The position numbers were made by a program, and so were the translations under genes. From Chitinophaga niastensis (GTDB lineage Bacteria; Bacteroidota; Bacteroidia; Chitinophagales; Chitinophagaceae), in contig NZ_PYAW01000001.1 in NCBI RefSeq assembly GCF_003014755.1, positions 930,001 through 994,000 of the forward strand: a stretch of DNA of 64,000 nucleotides, given 5' to 3'. Shown in pieces: positions 7,845 through 16,239 of the stretch; within the stretch, counting starts at the first letter, position 1, and each line of letters opens with the position of its first letter. The notes below the pieces were generated by a model. The model was given only the letters and a program-made list of their open reading frames with translations. It did no database searches and was not told the DNA's origin.

Positions 7845-10800
7845 ATGTACGACACCAAACCTTATCACCAGCTGAAAGCATTTGATTTTTATTTATTACG
7901 GGTGCCGTTATTGCCATATAGTACGCTATTATCATTACATGCCAATTGTAAGTACAATACCAATGAATTAACTGCAGCCATAAAAACTCTTTTTGTTAAC
8001 CCTTTGTTGCAAGAGGCCATTTATCTTGCCAGTCCCGACCTGTATGCAACGCTGCAGCAATGGTTGCTCGGCACCGTTTCCCTTCGTTCTCAAAAAGAGC
8101 ATAAATTAGCACTGACCCTTTATAAATACCTCGTAAGAATGTGCACCCGCTGCACACCTTATGGTTTATTTGCGGGATGCGCTTCAGGCACTATCAGCCA
8201 GGAGCCTACACATATTGTACTGGCTGCTGACCCTCACCATAAAGTGACCCGCCTGGATATGCATTATTTGTCGTCATTGGCAGATGAGTTACTACAGGAT
8301 GAAACCATTAGCACACAATTAAAATACCATCCCAACACCAGCTTGTATCTTACCGGAGCTACATACCGGTATTACGAATACCAGCTAAAGGATAAGAAAA
8401 GACATTATTTTCTTAGCACCTTTACGAATACACCCTACCTGGAACAAATTATAGCTGCAGCCGGCAAAGGAGCCAATTTACACCAACTGATAGCGGTACT
8501 TACCAATTTGTCAATACCAGCAGCAGATGCTGCCGATTTTATAAAAACACTCATTCAAAACCAGATACTGGTATCACCATGGCATCCTACGATAACCGGC
8601 CCTGATTATTTCAGAACATTATCCACCCAACTGGAAGCCGGTACAGCCGAAACCGGCCTTGTGCAATTGCTGAAACAAATACAACACTTACTGGACCAGC
8701 CAGGTATTGGTACCGGTCAATATACTGGTATCCGTCATATCCTGCAAACGCAATTCCCTGCTATCACTGGCAAGGATGTGGTGCAGGTAGATCTTTTTTA
8801 TAAAACCAGGGTCAACAACATTTCCGCCAAAACAATTGCTACCATTACCGGTCATCTGCAACAACTAACTGTATTAAACCAGGCTACTGCACCCGGTGAT
8901 TTGCAAAACTTTTGTAAAAAGTTTTATCAGCGCTACGAAGAAAGAGAAATGCCACTAATGACAGTGTTAGACAGCGAGAGTGGTATAGGGTATGGCATGA
9001 TTGCAGGCGATAAAACCTGTTATACCCCACTGGTAGACGACTTAGTTGTGCCCGGTGGTATGCCACCTGCACAAACAGTATGGAATGTTTATAATAAACT
9101 GGTACTCGAAAAATTTACGCTCGCCCAGAAGGAAAATGCCTACTCCATTGAATTAACGGATGCAGATCTGCAACAAATAACGCCAGTAGGTCATACGGGC
9201 AACCTCCCCGCAACGGCCTGTTTAATGGGTACCCTCCTGGCAACGGATAATACACAATTAGAGGAAGGCAATTTTCAGTTTATTATAAAATCATGCGGTG
9301 GCCCGGGCGCATTAGCCTTAATGGGTCGTTTTGCAGCGGGAGATAGTGAATTGACCAAACAGATGAAGGCATGCGTAAACTATGAACAAAGTTTATTTCC
9401 TGATAAGATAGTCGCCGAAGTAATACACCTGCCCGAAGGCCGTACCGGCAACGTATTACTAAGGCCACAACTGTATGACTACGAAATTCCTTTCCTCGGA
9501 ACTGCCAGTGTGGATGAAAAATTCCAGCTATCGGTAAGCGATTTGTATGTGACGGTGAAAAATAATATCGTGATACTGCGCTCCAAAAGCCTGAACAAGG
9601 AAATTATTCCAAGGCTTACGAGTGCGCATAATTATACCCAAAGTCTGGCTATATATAAGTTCTTATGTGATCTGCAAAATCAATACGCCCCGTTTAATAT
9701 ACAGTGGGACTGGAACATATTTCTGAATACCTCTTTCCTCCCACGCATTAGCTACAGGCAGCTTGTATTAAAACGGGCGCGCTGGCTGTTGTTTACAAAT
9801 GAATTTAATGATTTGCTGGCTACTGCATCAGCTGCGGCTTGCCTGCAGCTACTGCTGATAAAATATAATTTACCTGAAAAAGTAGTAATGGCGGAAGGCG
9901 ACAATGAATTATTCCTTGATCTTTCCTGTGAGTATGCACAAGCGTTGCTGACAGATAAGTTGCAGAAGGGCGATGTCGTTTTGTATGAATCTCTGGTGAA
10001 TGAAGACAACAACTTTGTGATGGGTGCAGGGGGTAGTCACTGCAATGAAATGGTAATCCCATTCTACCATACCAGTCATGAAACCCCCGTGGCAGACCAT
10101 AAAACACATCAGGCAGCAGCGGTTGCACGATCTTTTACAGCAGGCAGCGAATGGTTGTATGCCAAAATATATTGCGGCGCAAAGTGGATAGATAAGCTAT
10201 TAACAAAGGAATTGCTACCCCTGGTCACGGAGTTTAAACAAACCAAAATTATTACGCAGTGGTTTTATATCCGTTATCAGGATCCGGATAGTCACCTGCG
10301 GATACGCTTTAGGAACACAACAGATCCTGCATTCAGTCAGCACATAATAAGCAGGCTGAATCAGGTTTTTGAAGACTATATAACAAATGATATTGTACAT
10401 AAAATACAATATGATACCTATATACGAGAGATAGAGCGATACGGGAATACGACCATTGAGCTGAGTGAGCAATTCTTTTTTCACGATAGTGAAGCAGTTA
10501 TAGAGTTACTCCCTGTAATACAAACAATAGGAAATGAACACAACCGCTGGTTGTTTGCATTGAAAGGCGTAGACTGTTTATTGAACGATTTCGGCTACAC
10601 CACAGCACAGAAATTATACTTATTACAACAGCTTCAGCACAGTTTCTTCCAGGAGTTTAATGGTGACGGATCATTGTTGTACCAGTTGAATAATAAATAC
10701 CGGAACAACAGCAAAACTATTGACAAGGTGCTAACAGCGCCATTGCAGTCATTGCTGATACCAGCAACGGTTATTGATATATTCCATGCAAGATCCATAG

Positions 10801-11027
10801 CCAATAAAGCTATTAACCAACATATAGTCCAATCAGATAATCAGCAAAAGGCCGGCACGGATGGTTTGAGACACCTGGTACCGGATTATATACACCTGTT
10901 CCTAAACAGACTGTTTGTGGCTAACCAGCGGCTGCACGAACTGGTGATATATCATTATCTGTTAAAACATTACACCTCTGTATTGGCAAGAGATAAAACA
11001 AAAATGATAAATAACCCGCTATCATGA
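7845..11027 (+). CDS. Full-length class I lantibiotic dehydratase (LanB type)
   Basis: The 1060-residue protein has both LanB halves. The glutamylation domain covers about residues 40-700, with the signature MCTRCTPYGLFAGCASG (usual form RxSxRPTPFGLFAG). The elimination domain (SpaB_C) covers about residues 740-1050, with QWFYIRYQDPDSHLRIRFR. LanB uses glutamyl-tRNA(Glu) to glutamylate Ser/Thr of a leader-bound precursor and then eliminates glutamate. I chose the ATG at 7845 over a TTG at 7827; both give the same domain content. Its stop overlaps the next start in ATGA at 11024-11027. No LanC cyclase and no split second dehydratase gene are present in the window, so the product may be dehydrated but not cyclised, or cyclised elsewhere. 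Confidence 0.92.
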   Translation: MYDTKPYHQLKAFDFYLLRVPLLPYSTLLSLHANCKYNTNELTAAIKTLFVNPLLQEAIYLASPDLYATLQQWLLGTVSLRSQKEHKLALTLYKYLVRMCTRCTPYGLFAGCASGTISQEPTHIVLAADPHHKVTRLDMHYLSSLADELLQDETISTQLKYHPNTSLYLTGATYRYYEYQLKDKKRHYFLSTFTNTPYLEQIIAAAGKGANLHQLIAVLTNLSIPAADAADFIKTLIQNQILVSPWHPTITGPDYFRTLSTQLEAGTAETGLVQLLKQIQHLLDQPGIGTGQYTGIRHILQTQFPAITGKDVVQVDLFYKTRVNNISAKTIATITGHLQQLTVLNQATAPGDLQNFCKKFYQRYEEREMPLMTVLDSESGIGYGMIAGDKTCYTPLVDDLVVPGGMPPAQTVWNVYNKLVLEKFTLAQKENAYSIELTDADLQQITPVGHTGNLPATACLMGTLLATDNTQLEEGNFQFIIKSCGGPGALALMGRFAAGDSELTKQMKACVNYEQSLFPDKIVAEVIHLPEGRTGNVLLRPQLYDYEIPFLGTASVDEKFQLSVSDLYVTVKNNIVILRSKSLNKEIIPRLTSAHNYTQSLAIYKFLCDLQNQYAPFNIQWDWNIFLNTSFLPRISYRQLVLKRARWLLFTNEFNDLLATASAAACLQLLLIKYNLPEKVVMAEGDNELFLDLSCEYAQALLTDKLQKGDVVLYESLVNEDNNFVMGAGGSHCNEMVIPFYHTSHETPVADHKTHQAAAVARSFTAGSEWLYAKIYCGAKWIDKLLTKELLPLVTEFKQTKIITQWFYIRYQDPDSHLRIRFRNTTDPAFSQHIISRLNQVFEDYITNDIVHKIQYDTYIREIERYGNTTIELSEQFFFHDSEAVIELLPVIQTIGNEHNRWLFALKGVDCLLNDFGYTTAQKLYLLQQLQHSFFQEFNGDGSLLYQLNNKYRNNSKTIDKVLTAPLQSLLIPATVIDIFHARSIANKAINQHIVQSDNQQKAGTDGLRHLVPDYIHLFLNRLFVANQRLHELVIYHYLLKHYTSVLARDKTKMINNPLS

Positions 11028-11740
11028 TAGACAATCATACTTATCAGCATTCCTTTGAGGTGCAGGAAATAATAGGTAAAACACCTACCTGGATGGTACG
11101 TTGGGGTATCATCGCTTTTTCTGTTACCATTTGTTTACTGCTGTTATTAAGTATGTTTATCATTTACCCGGTTACTGCCCGTTACCCGGTAAATATTCTA
11201 TTGGATGCTCCACTACAATATATCATACAATCCGGAAATGAAACCATTTCATTTAAGCAATCTACCGGACAAATAACAGGGAATGCCACTGTAGCTGTTG
11301 CTTTGGCTGACAATGGCCAACAGCATACTATAACAGCTGCTTATACCGGCATCATTGTGCCCATTAAATCCATAAAAAGTGATGGACCTGCCACTCCGGA
11401 TACGTTAGCAATTATTATTCCTCAGAAGGCTGGCTATACATTTAATGGCAGTTTACCTGCAAGGTTGATAAAACCAAGCAGACAAGCTATAAGGGTAAAA
11501 CTACTTGTGCAGGAAAACAATCTTACCGGCAACACCATTACCCTGCAAGGAGATCTTACAGAGATGTCACCTATTGCAATAAATGGCAATTGTACCTTCA
11601 GCGGGATACTGTCTCCATCGTCCAACCGGCAACTGGCCAACGATATTACTTTTACCCCTGCCTGTAAAGGCATGCTGGAAATAAAATTATCTGAAAAAAG
11701 CCTGTTCGCAACGTTTATGGAAAAGACTTTCCGGTTGTGA
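11024..11740 (+). CDS. Reduced HlyD-like membrane-anchored protein
   Basis: The 238-residue protein starts at the ATG of an ATGA overlap with LanB. The N-terminus (SFEVQEIIGKTPTWMVRWGI) followed by one membrane helix (about residues 28-50) is the typical start of Bacteroidota HlyD-family adaptor proteins that accompany C39 exporters. The remainder is a periplasmic beta-rich region. The long coiled-coil hairpin that lets HlyD reach TolC is not visible, and the protein is about half the usual 400-450 residues. It may be an accessory subunit of the C39 ABC transporter, a trimmed adaptor or an immunity-like anchor. The family link rests mainly on the first 55 residues. Confidence 0.65.
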   Translation: MIDNHTYQHSFEVQEIIGKTPTWMVRWGIIAFSVTICLLLLLSMFIIYPVTARYPVNILLDAPLQYIIQSGNETISFKQSTGQITGNATVAVALADNGQQHTITAAYTGIIVPIKSIKSDGPATPDTLAIIIPQKAGYTFNGSLPARLIKPSRQAIRVKLLVQENNLTGNTITLQGDLTEMSPIAINGNCTFSGILSPSSNRQLANDITFTPACKGMLEIKLSEKSLFATFMEKTFRL

Positions 11741-11775
11741 CAGCGAGCTTGCCGGCGCTTACTGTTATAGTAATC

Positions 11776-11789
11776 CGGGATGCATCCCG
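11776..11789. repeat. 14-bp perfect palindrome CGGGATGCATCCCG
   Basis: CGGGATGCATCCCG is its own reverse complement and lies between the HlyD-like gene and the Cys-rich peptide gene, 55 nt before the peptide ATG. It could be an operator for the peptide gene or a weak transcription-attenuating hairpin. No T-run follows. Confidence 0.4.
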
Positions 11790-11843
11790 ATCGCAGCGAT
11801 GTTTTATAGATTCATCCCTTACTTCATCTTCAATTTTAAACGT

Positions 11844-12020
11844 ATGAAAAGCTTACAGACTTTGGGCAGAAGCCTAAACAGAAACGAATTAAAAAATATT
11901 GGTGGCGGAGAAAGTGCAAACATTATATGTTTATTTAACTTCTGTATGGATGATTCTGAATGCCCTCCACTGAGAAATTGCTATTGCAATCCTGATGGGG
12001 CTTGCGCAAGGAGACTCTAA
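11844..12020 (+). CDS. Double-glycine-leader peptide with six cysteines (bacteriocin-like)
   Basis: This is a 58-residue peptide from the ATG at 11844 (MKSLQTLGRSLNRNELKNIG). The leader LNRNELKNIGGG is the standard Bacteroidota GG leader (LxRxELKxIxGG) seen on many bacteriocin-like peptides exported by C39 transporters. The core of about 36 residues has six Cys (IICLFNFCMD, ECPPLRNCYC, GACARRL), which suggests three disulfides after export, and only two Ser and no Thr, so LanB is an unlikely modifier. An intrinsic terminator follows 5 nt after the stop. The open frame extends to 11799, but the leader consensus fixes the start at 11844. The C39 exporter at 2295-4490 is the likely processor. 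Confidence 0.72.
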   Translation: MKSLQTLGRSLNRNELKNIGGGESANIICLFNFCMDDSECPPLRNCYCNPDGACARRL

Positions 12021-12025
12021 TATTA

Positions 12026-12049
12026 AAGCCGCTTTTAATTAAGCGGCTT
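12026..12049 (+). terminator. Intrinsic terminator after the peptide cluster
   Basis: AAGCCGCTT (12026-12034) pairs perfectly with AAGCGGCTT (12041-12049) around a 6-nt loop, followed by GTTTCTTT. It closes the peptide operon and separates it from the glycosyltransferase gene. Confidence 0.8.
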
Positions 12050-12158
12050 GTTTCTTTCCGCGCTCAATAGCCTAAATTCCTGTCTCCCCAATCAAACAAT
12101 CTTCCCCGTCTGCTGTTATATTCTTTATCGACCCTCTATCACCGTTAAAGAATAATAG

Positions 12159-13262
12159 ATGCAAAATAGAATTTCATTCTGCACCGTTTGCATGAACCGG
12201 ACAATGCACCTGAAAGAAACCCTGCACCGCAATATCCTCGACAATATCGGGTATGATAATATTGAATTCGTTTTACTCGATTACAACTCTAAAGATGATT
12301 TATATGACTGGGCACAAAAGGAGCTCCAGCCCTATATTGATGAAGGCCGGCTCACTTATTTCCATACAAAAGACCCGCAGTTCTTTCATATGAGCCATTC
12401 CAAAAATATGGCACTCAGACTGGCTACAGGAGATATTTTATGCAGCATTGATGCTGATAACTATACTGGTGAAGGGTTTGCAACATATATAAATGAGATA
12501 TTCAATAAGGAAGAGCATGTTTTTATGGCACCTCCCCCTATTGGCCCTGGCAGAAAATGGTGGGATGTACAGGGAAGGGTATGTGTAAGGCGCGACGACT
12601 TTTATGCATTGAGAGGATATGATGAGCGGGTAATAGATTATGGTTATGAAGATAAGGATTTTAAAAGCAGGCTTGAATCTACCGGCAGGCGAAGAGTTAT
12701 TATTAAAGACCAGGCATTTTTAAGGGCTATCACACATGATGACAGCCTGCGAATAGCAGACGGATTTTTTACCAAAAAATCAAAAGAGCTGTTTTTTTCA
12801 GTTGCCGGTGATAACACGTCGGAGATTATTTATTTGGATGAAAATAATGTGTTTGAAAGATTTTATGTAGACAATAATTTGTTAGTATACGAAAATGATT
12901 GCCCTGAGAAAATAGATTATTTTGCATTGAACCTGAAGAATATATACGTAGGTACATATAAACCTGAAGATAAAGGACTCCGGCTTTATAAGGAAAATGG
13001 TAAAGAGCTGCTTGCGCTGACTTATCAAACTGATGATCACCTGATTGCCAGTGATCACCGGGATTTCTATCGGGTTAGCGCTTGTCTGTTGCGTGAAAAC
13101 CTGCTATTTAAAAGAGCTATTTACCGGGGGAAGAAAATTTTTTCCTATAACAAGGTTAACGGGAATATGGTGAATGGTGGTGGTTTTGGACAAGGTACCG
13201 TTTATAAGAACTTTTCTGACGTAAGTATTGACCTGGATTGCCCTACAAAATGGTTGTATTAA
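12159..13262 (+). CDS. GT-A fold glycosyltransferase (GT2-like)
   Basis: The protein has 367 residues. The N-terminal half is a GT-A domain: start RISFCTVCMNR, nucleotide-binding LLDYNSKDDL (about 39-48), the metal-binding DAD at 98-100 in LCSIDADN, and the acceptor-side motif RGYDERVIDYGYEDKDF (about 146-162), as in galactosyltransferase-like GT2 proteins that read GxDExxxGWGxED. The C-terminal 150 residues form no domain I recognise. It is a soluble enzyme with no signal peptide. A terminator and 110 nt separate it from the Cys-rich peptide, so it is probably its own unit; action on an exported peptide is possible but unsupported beyond proximity. Lipid or surface glycan targets are equally likely. 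Confidence 0.8.
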   Translation: MQNRISFCTVCMNRTMHLKETLHRNILDNIGYDNIEFVLLDYNSKDDLYDWAQKELQPYIDEGRLTYFHTKDPQFFHMSHSKNMALRLATGDILCSIDADNYTGEGFATYINEIFNKEEHVFMAPPPIGPGRKWWDVQGRVCVRRDDFYALRGYDERVIDYGYEDKDFKSRLESTGRRRVIIKDQAFLRAITHDDSLRIADGFFTKKSKELFFSVAGDNTSEIIYLDENNVFERFYVDNNLLVYENDCPEKIDYFALNLKNIYVGTYKPEDKGLRLYKENGKELLALTYQTDDHLIASDHRDFYRVSACLLRENLLFKRAIYRGKKIFSYNKVNGNMVNGGGFGQGTVYKNFSDVSIDLDCPTKWLY

Positions 13263-13303
13263 ATTCCCTGGTGTTTGTTCCCATTGGTATCCCAATATTT
13301 TTA

Positions 13304-13311
13304 TATCTTTA
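13304..13311 (+). promoter_or_regulatory. Candidate -7 box of the tRNA-Gly promoter
   Basis: TATCTTTA at 13304-13311 fits TAnnTTTG with one mismatch and ends 12 nt before the first tRNA base, a normal distance. A clear -33 TTTG at the ideal spacing is not seen; TTTG at 13274-13277 is 26 nt upstream. Confidence 0.35.
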
Positions 13312-13323
13312 GATACTTCATTA

Positions 13324-13396
13324 GCGGAAGTAGCTCACCTGGTAGAGCGACAGCTTCCCAAGCTGTAGGTAGCGGGTTCGAGTCCCGTCTTCCGCT
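13324..13396 (+). tRNA. tRNA-Gly (anticodon CCC)
   Basis: This 73-nt cloverleaf has acceptor arms GCGGAAG (13324-13330) and CTTCCGC (13389-13395) with discriminator T. The anticodon arm is ACAGC-TTCCCAA-GCTGT, so the anticodon is CCC reading GGG. The T arm is GCGGG-TTCGAGT-CCCGT. CCA is not encoded. A T-rich run (CTTTTTTTTC) follows and may terminate transcription. The next gene starts only 18 nt downstream. Confidence 0.95.
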
Positions 13397-13414
13397 CTTT
13401 TTTTCTATTTAGAT

Positions 13415-14221
13415 ATGACCCACAAACAAATTTTAGATAAACTTGCTGCAAAGTATTTAGTGTTATCAATTGACGAAGATTTAGCAACACTTACGTTTTA
13501 TGCCATGTGCTATGATAAACACCATTCAATTGATAACCAGCTTTCATACATACTTCCAAAGATTTTGCTGCGCTGGAATTGCGTATTAAATGCAGATAAA
13601 AACATCTCAGCGAATTACAAACAGAAAACAATACTTGCATTGGCTATTTTATTGCACAAGTATGGTTTTGCAGATAAACAAATCACTGAAAAGGCACTCA
13701 CTGCTATCGACGACTTAAATAATGCGGTGGCTTTAAGCGATGATTTTTTCAGAAAAGCCGATGAGATAAAAGCCTTTATTAACACAACACCTGTCCCGCT
13801 TAAGAAGAAGCCAACTACCCCCGAAAACATAACTTTTTATAGGGAACAAGATGTAGTTGCCATACAATTGGATGGTAAATTTTATGCGGCTTATATTCAC
13901 AAATTGACTGGCCCAAATGAAAGCCCGATTATAGAATTTTATGACGGTACTTTTGATAAAGTTCCTGCACTGGAAGAATTAGATGGATTAAACGCCAGAG
14001 GACAGGTTTACAATGACGGTGTAGCGCGCGTTTCATTATATTCCATAAGTGGGATGAAGTATTTACCAGATCTTGCCAATCAAATTCAACTGATCAGCGC
14101 TTGTGTTGAGAAGAAGCCGTCAAACAACCATCTTGCAAAATCAGTAGGATTATATGCAATGAGTGATTTGTTTGAAATACAGGATACCATCATAAAAATG
14201 TTTAATCTGGTGAAGGAATAA
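13415..14221 (+). CDS. Hypothetical protein (268 aa)
   Basis: I do not recognise this protein. The N-terminal 130 residues look helical. The middle (about 135-210) is a small beta-rich module beginning YREQDVVAIQLDGKFYAAYI and continuing with EFYDGTF, reminiscent of SH3-like or immunity-type modules that start with a DVVAI-L-DGKFY strand pair. There is no signal peptide or membrane segment. It begins 18 nt after tRNA-Gly, is followed by another small acidic gene 45 nt downstream, and the pair ends at a strong terminator. A two-gene immunity or accessory module placed at a tRNA is one reading, with no toxin partner in view. Confidence 0.75.
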   Translation: MTHKQILDKLAAKYLVLSIDEDLATLTFYAMCYDKHHSIDNQLSYILPKILLRWNCVLNADKNISANYKQKTILALAILLHKYGFADKQITEKALTAIDDLNNAVALSDDFFRKADEIKAFINTTPVPLKKKPTTPENITFYREQDVVAIQLDGKFYAAYIHKLTGPNESPIIEFYDGTFDKVPALEELDGLNARGQVYNDGVARVSLYSISGMKYLPDLANQIQLISACVEKKPSNNHLAKSVGLYAMSDLFEIQDTIIKMFNLVKE

Positions 14222-14266
14222 GACTGCGCAAAGTCATAAATGCTGCACCTGTAATTATAATTTCAA

Positions 14267-14782
14267 ATGTCAGTACTTGAACAATTCATAAAAGATTATC
14301 AGGCCACCACTGATGATGATAAAAAAGCAGACATCATTCGTAATGAGTTTGAATATTTAAACGACAATAATAAATGGCGCTTCTTATCAGGTCTTTTGAA
14401 ATCTAAATACACTTATGACCTTGTAAAAGTTGCCATTTATAGAATTATTGAGGTGGCTGATTTTGCCGATCCTGACCTTGTTGAAATTAAAGATCAGATC
14501 CTGTACAATTTAAAAGACGAAGAAGATGAATTGGTGAAGCAGTGGGGATTTAGAAGCCTGACGTGGAATTTCAGCGTCTTCCCGGACGTTATAGACTATT
14601 GTGTTGACACTGTTGAAAACGTAGAAGAAGATCTTGATGTCAGACACAATGCTTTTTCTGTTATTACAGCGTCAAAAAATAAGGAAAGGATAGATGCCCT
14701 GCACGACAGGCTTTTAAAGATAAAAGACTTTGCAGGGTATGCTAATACGTTTTATAAAGAAAGAGATAAAGACGGCCGCTAA
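14267..14782 (+). CDS. Hypothetical acidic alpha-helical protein (HEAT-like)
   Basis: The 171-residue protein is entirely helical in appearance, rich in Asp/Glu, with repeating helix pairs (for example YDLVKVAIYRIIEVADFADP and LVKQWGFRSL) that look like HEAT-type repeats. No catalytic motif is visible. It follows the gene at 13415 by 45 nt on the same strand and ends 53 nt before a perfect 20-bp terminator hairpin. HEAT-like acidic proteins of this size often serve as immunity or scaffold proteins, but nothing here proves it. Confidence 0.75.
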   Translation: MSVLEQFIKDYQATTDDDKKADIIRNEFEYLNDNNKWRFLSGLLKSKYTYDLVKVAIYRIIEVADFADPDLVEIKDQILYNLKDEEDELVKQWGFRSLTWNFSVFPDVIDYCVDTVENVEEDLDVRHNAFSVITASKNKERIDALHDRLLKIKDFAGYANTFYKERDKDGR

Positions 14783-14835
14783 GCACAAGCCATTCATATC
14801 ATTACAAACGTCAACTTCCCTATTTTCCGGGTTTA

Positions 14836-14880
14836 TAAAATAACAATCGCTCACCTCTTCGGTGAGCGATTGTTATTTTA
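14836..14880. terminator. Strong terminator with perfect 20-bp stem
   Basis: Arms 14836-14855 and 14861-14880 are perfect reverse complements (ending CGCTCACC / GGTGAGCG) around TCTTC. The outer ends are A-rich on the left and T-rich on the right, so it can terminate transcription from both sides: the hypothetical genes on plus and the amidohydrolase on minus. Confidence 0.85.
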
Positions 14881-14998
14881 CAGATGAATGTCCGGAAACA
14901 TGCCATCCTATTTAGTAACTGATATTTTAACGGTTTTTACATGTTTGCTGTTGTTAAACGAACAAGTGATAGGTTAAATTTTTTATGTATTCAAATAC

Positions 14999-15889
14999 TT
15001 AGGGTTGTAGCTGTAGTAGCCTGCATGCATTCGTGTAAAATATTTTCTTTTCCTCCTCCTGGGTGAAACCCATTGCATGTACGCTTTTGATGGCAGCTAA
15101 CGGGTCAAAAACCGGAAAATCTGATCCGAATAAAAACTGATCAATACCAATCTTTCTCATTGTCCATACAAGCTGATCATGGAAAGGAGAGTCGCCTAAT
15201 ATCGGAGCAACAGCAGATACATCAAGCCAGATATTATTTTTATACCAGGGATATTTCTTAAGTGCATCAATGGTCAGCAATTGTGGAAAATTCACCAGCC
15301 CCATGTGAGCAAATATAAATTGCGCTTTCTGGTTACCCACAGCCAGCATAATCAATTTGCCAATTTCATTCCCATCCAGCGGACTATAACTATCAAAAAG
15401 CAAAACCATATCAAGCTCACCTGCTTTATGTGCTAAGGCGGCAACTTCCGGCGCTGCTACATCAAAGCGTTGATAGTTGGGATGTAACTTTATTATTTTT
15501 ACGCCCTGTTTATGCACCCGCTCCATTTCTGCAAATGCCTCCTCTCCGTCCATCGGATGTACAGAGCAAATAGGGATCAGTGAATTATATTTTTTACTCA
15601 GTGCGATCACACTATCATTTCTCAGGCGGGTATCGGCCATATTTCCCTTTTGTGCCATAGTAATAATACCAGCCTTCACAATAGATGCCGTAGACATGAA
15701 GGCCAGTACATCTTTCAGTGTATTTGTACGCTCCGTACTCATGCTATTGCTCTCTCCTTCCTCTACTGCAATATGTACATGCGTATCGATTATTTTCCCG
15801 GTATAATGTGCAGGACCCGACTGACTTTTACCTGTAAGTGCAATCAGCAATAATGATAAGCTGCATGCGTATGTAAAACACTTTTTCAT
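14999..15889 (-). CDS. Secreted amidohydrolase (amidohydrolase_2 / TIM-barrel metal hydrolase)
   Basis: The 296-residue protein has a signal peptide (MKKCFTYACSLSLLLIALTG, then KSQSGPA). The metal-dependent TIM-barrel core starts with IIDTHVHI (HxH at about 36-38), continues with VHPMDGEE and IKLHPNY (a metal-ligand His/Lys strand), FIFAHMGL (His) and ends with FLFGSDFPVFDP (catalytic Asp). This is the Amidohydro_2 arrangement found in decarboxylases and lactonases, here exported to the periplasm. The substrate cannot be told from sequence. It is monocistronic, convergent with the genes from 13415, and has a candidate promoter box at 15976-15983. Confidence 0.85.
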   Translation of the reverse strand: MKKCFTYACSLSLLLIALTGKSQSGPAHYTGKIIDTHVHIAVEEGESNSMSTERTNTLKDVLAFMSTASIVKAGIITMAQKGNMADTRLRNDSVIALSKKYNSLIPICSVHPMDGEEAFAEMERVHKQGVKIIKLHPNYQRFDVAAPEVAALAHKAGELDMVLLFDSYSPLDGNEIGKLIMLAVGNQKAQFIFAHMGLVNFPQLLTIDALKKYPWYKNNIWLDVSAVAPILGDSPFHDQLVWTMRKIGIDQFLFGSDFPVFDPLAAIKSVHAMGFTQEEEKKIFYTNACRLLQLQP

Positions 15890-16235
15890 TTAACAGAAAT
15901 TTGATAAGATTTGGTTGATGAATAAATTTTCTTGTGTAGAATTATAATTGAAAAGAAAATGGCATTTAGAGTTGGCAAATCTAATGTACGTTTTTTATTT
16001 AATATTTTAATGGTGCCTGACCTTCGGTATCATTAACTACCTCCGGGGGCCTGTTGCCGGATGAATACGGCAATGATGACTGTTAGGGTTTTACATCCAT
16101 TTTTGCCAGATGGAGCTGCCAATTTGTGCGCGACTTCTGAAACAACTTGCGGAGTGGCTATGATGAATGGCGTGTGGCTATTTTAAGTATTTGAATAAAC
16201 ATACATTATAAAACACTTGTAATAATGCAGGTGTT
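15890..16235. other. Intergenic region between amidohydrolase and hsdS
   Basis: These 346 nt hold no convincing gene. On the minus strand, TAGATTTG (plus 15976-15983) is a perfect TAnnTTTG box placed about 87 nt before the amidohydrolase start, without a clear -33 partner. The right end carries the hsdS terminator. The middle (16020-16160) is more GC-rich and could be eroded coding sequence, but both strands are interrupted by stops. Confidence 0.4.
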
Positions 16236-16239
16236 TTAT
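16208..16239 (-). terminator. Terminator of the recDCB-hsdMS operon
   Basis: ATAAAACACTTG (16208-16219) pairs with CAGGTGTTTTAT (16228-16239), 11 of 12 positions as Watson-Crick pairs plus a G-T wobble, loop 8 nt. It overlaps the hsdS stop codon at 16236-16238, and T-rich bases follow on the minus strand. Confidence 0.6.
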
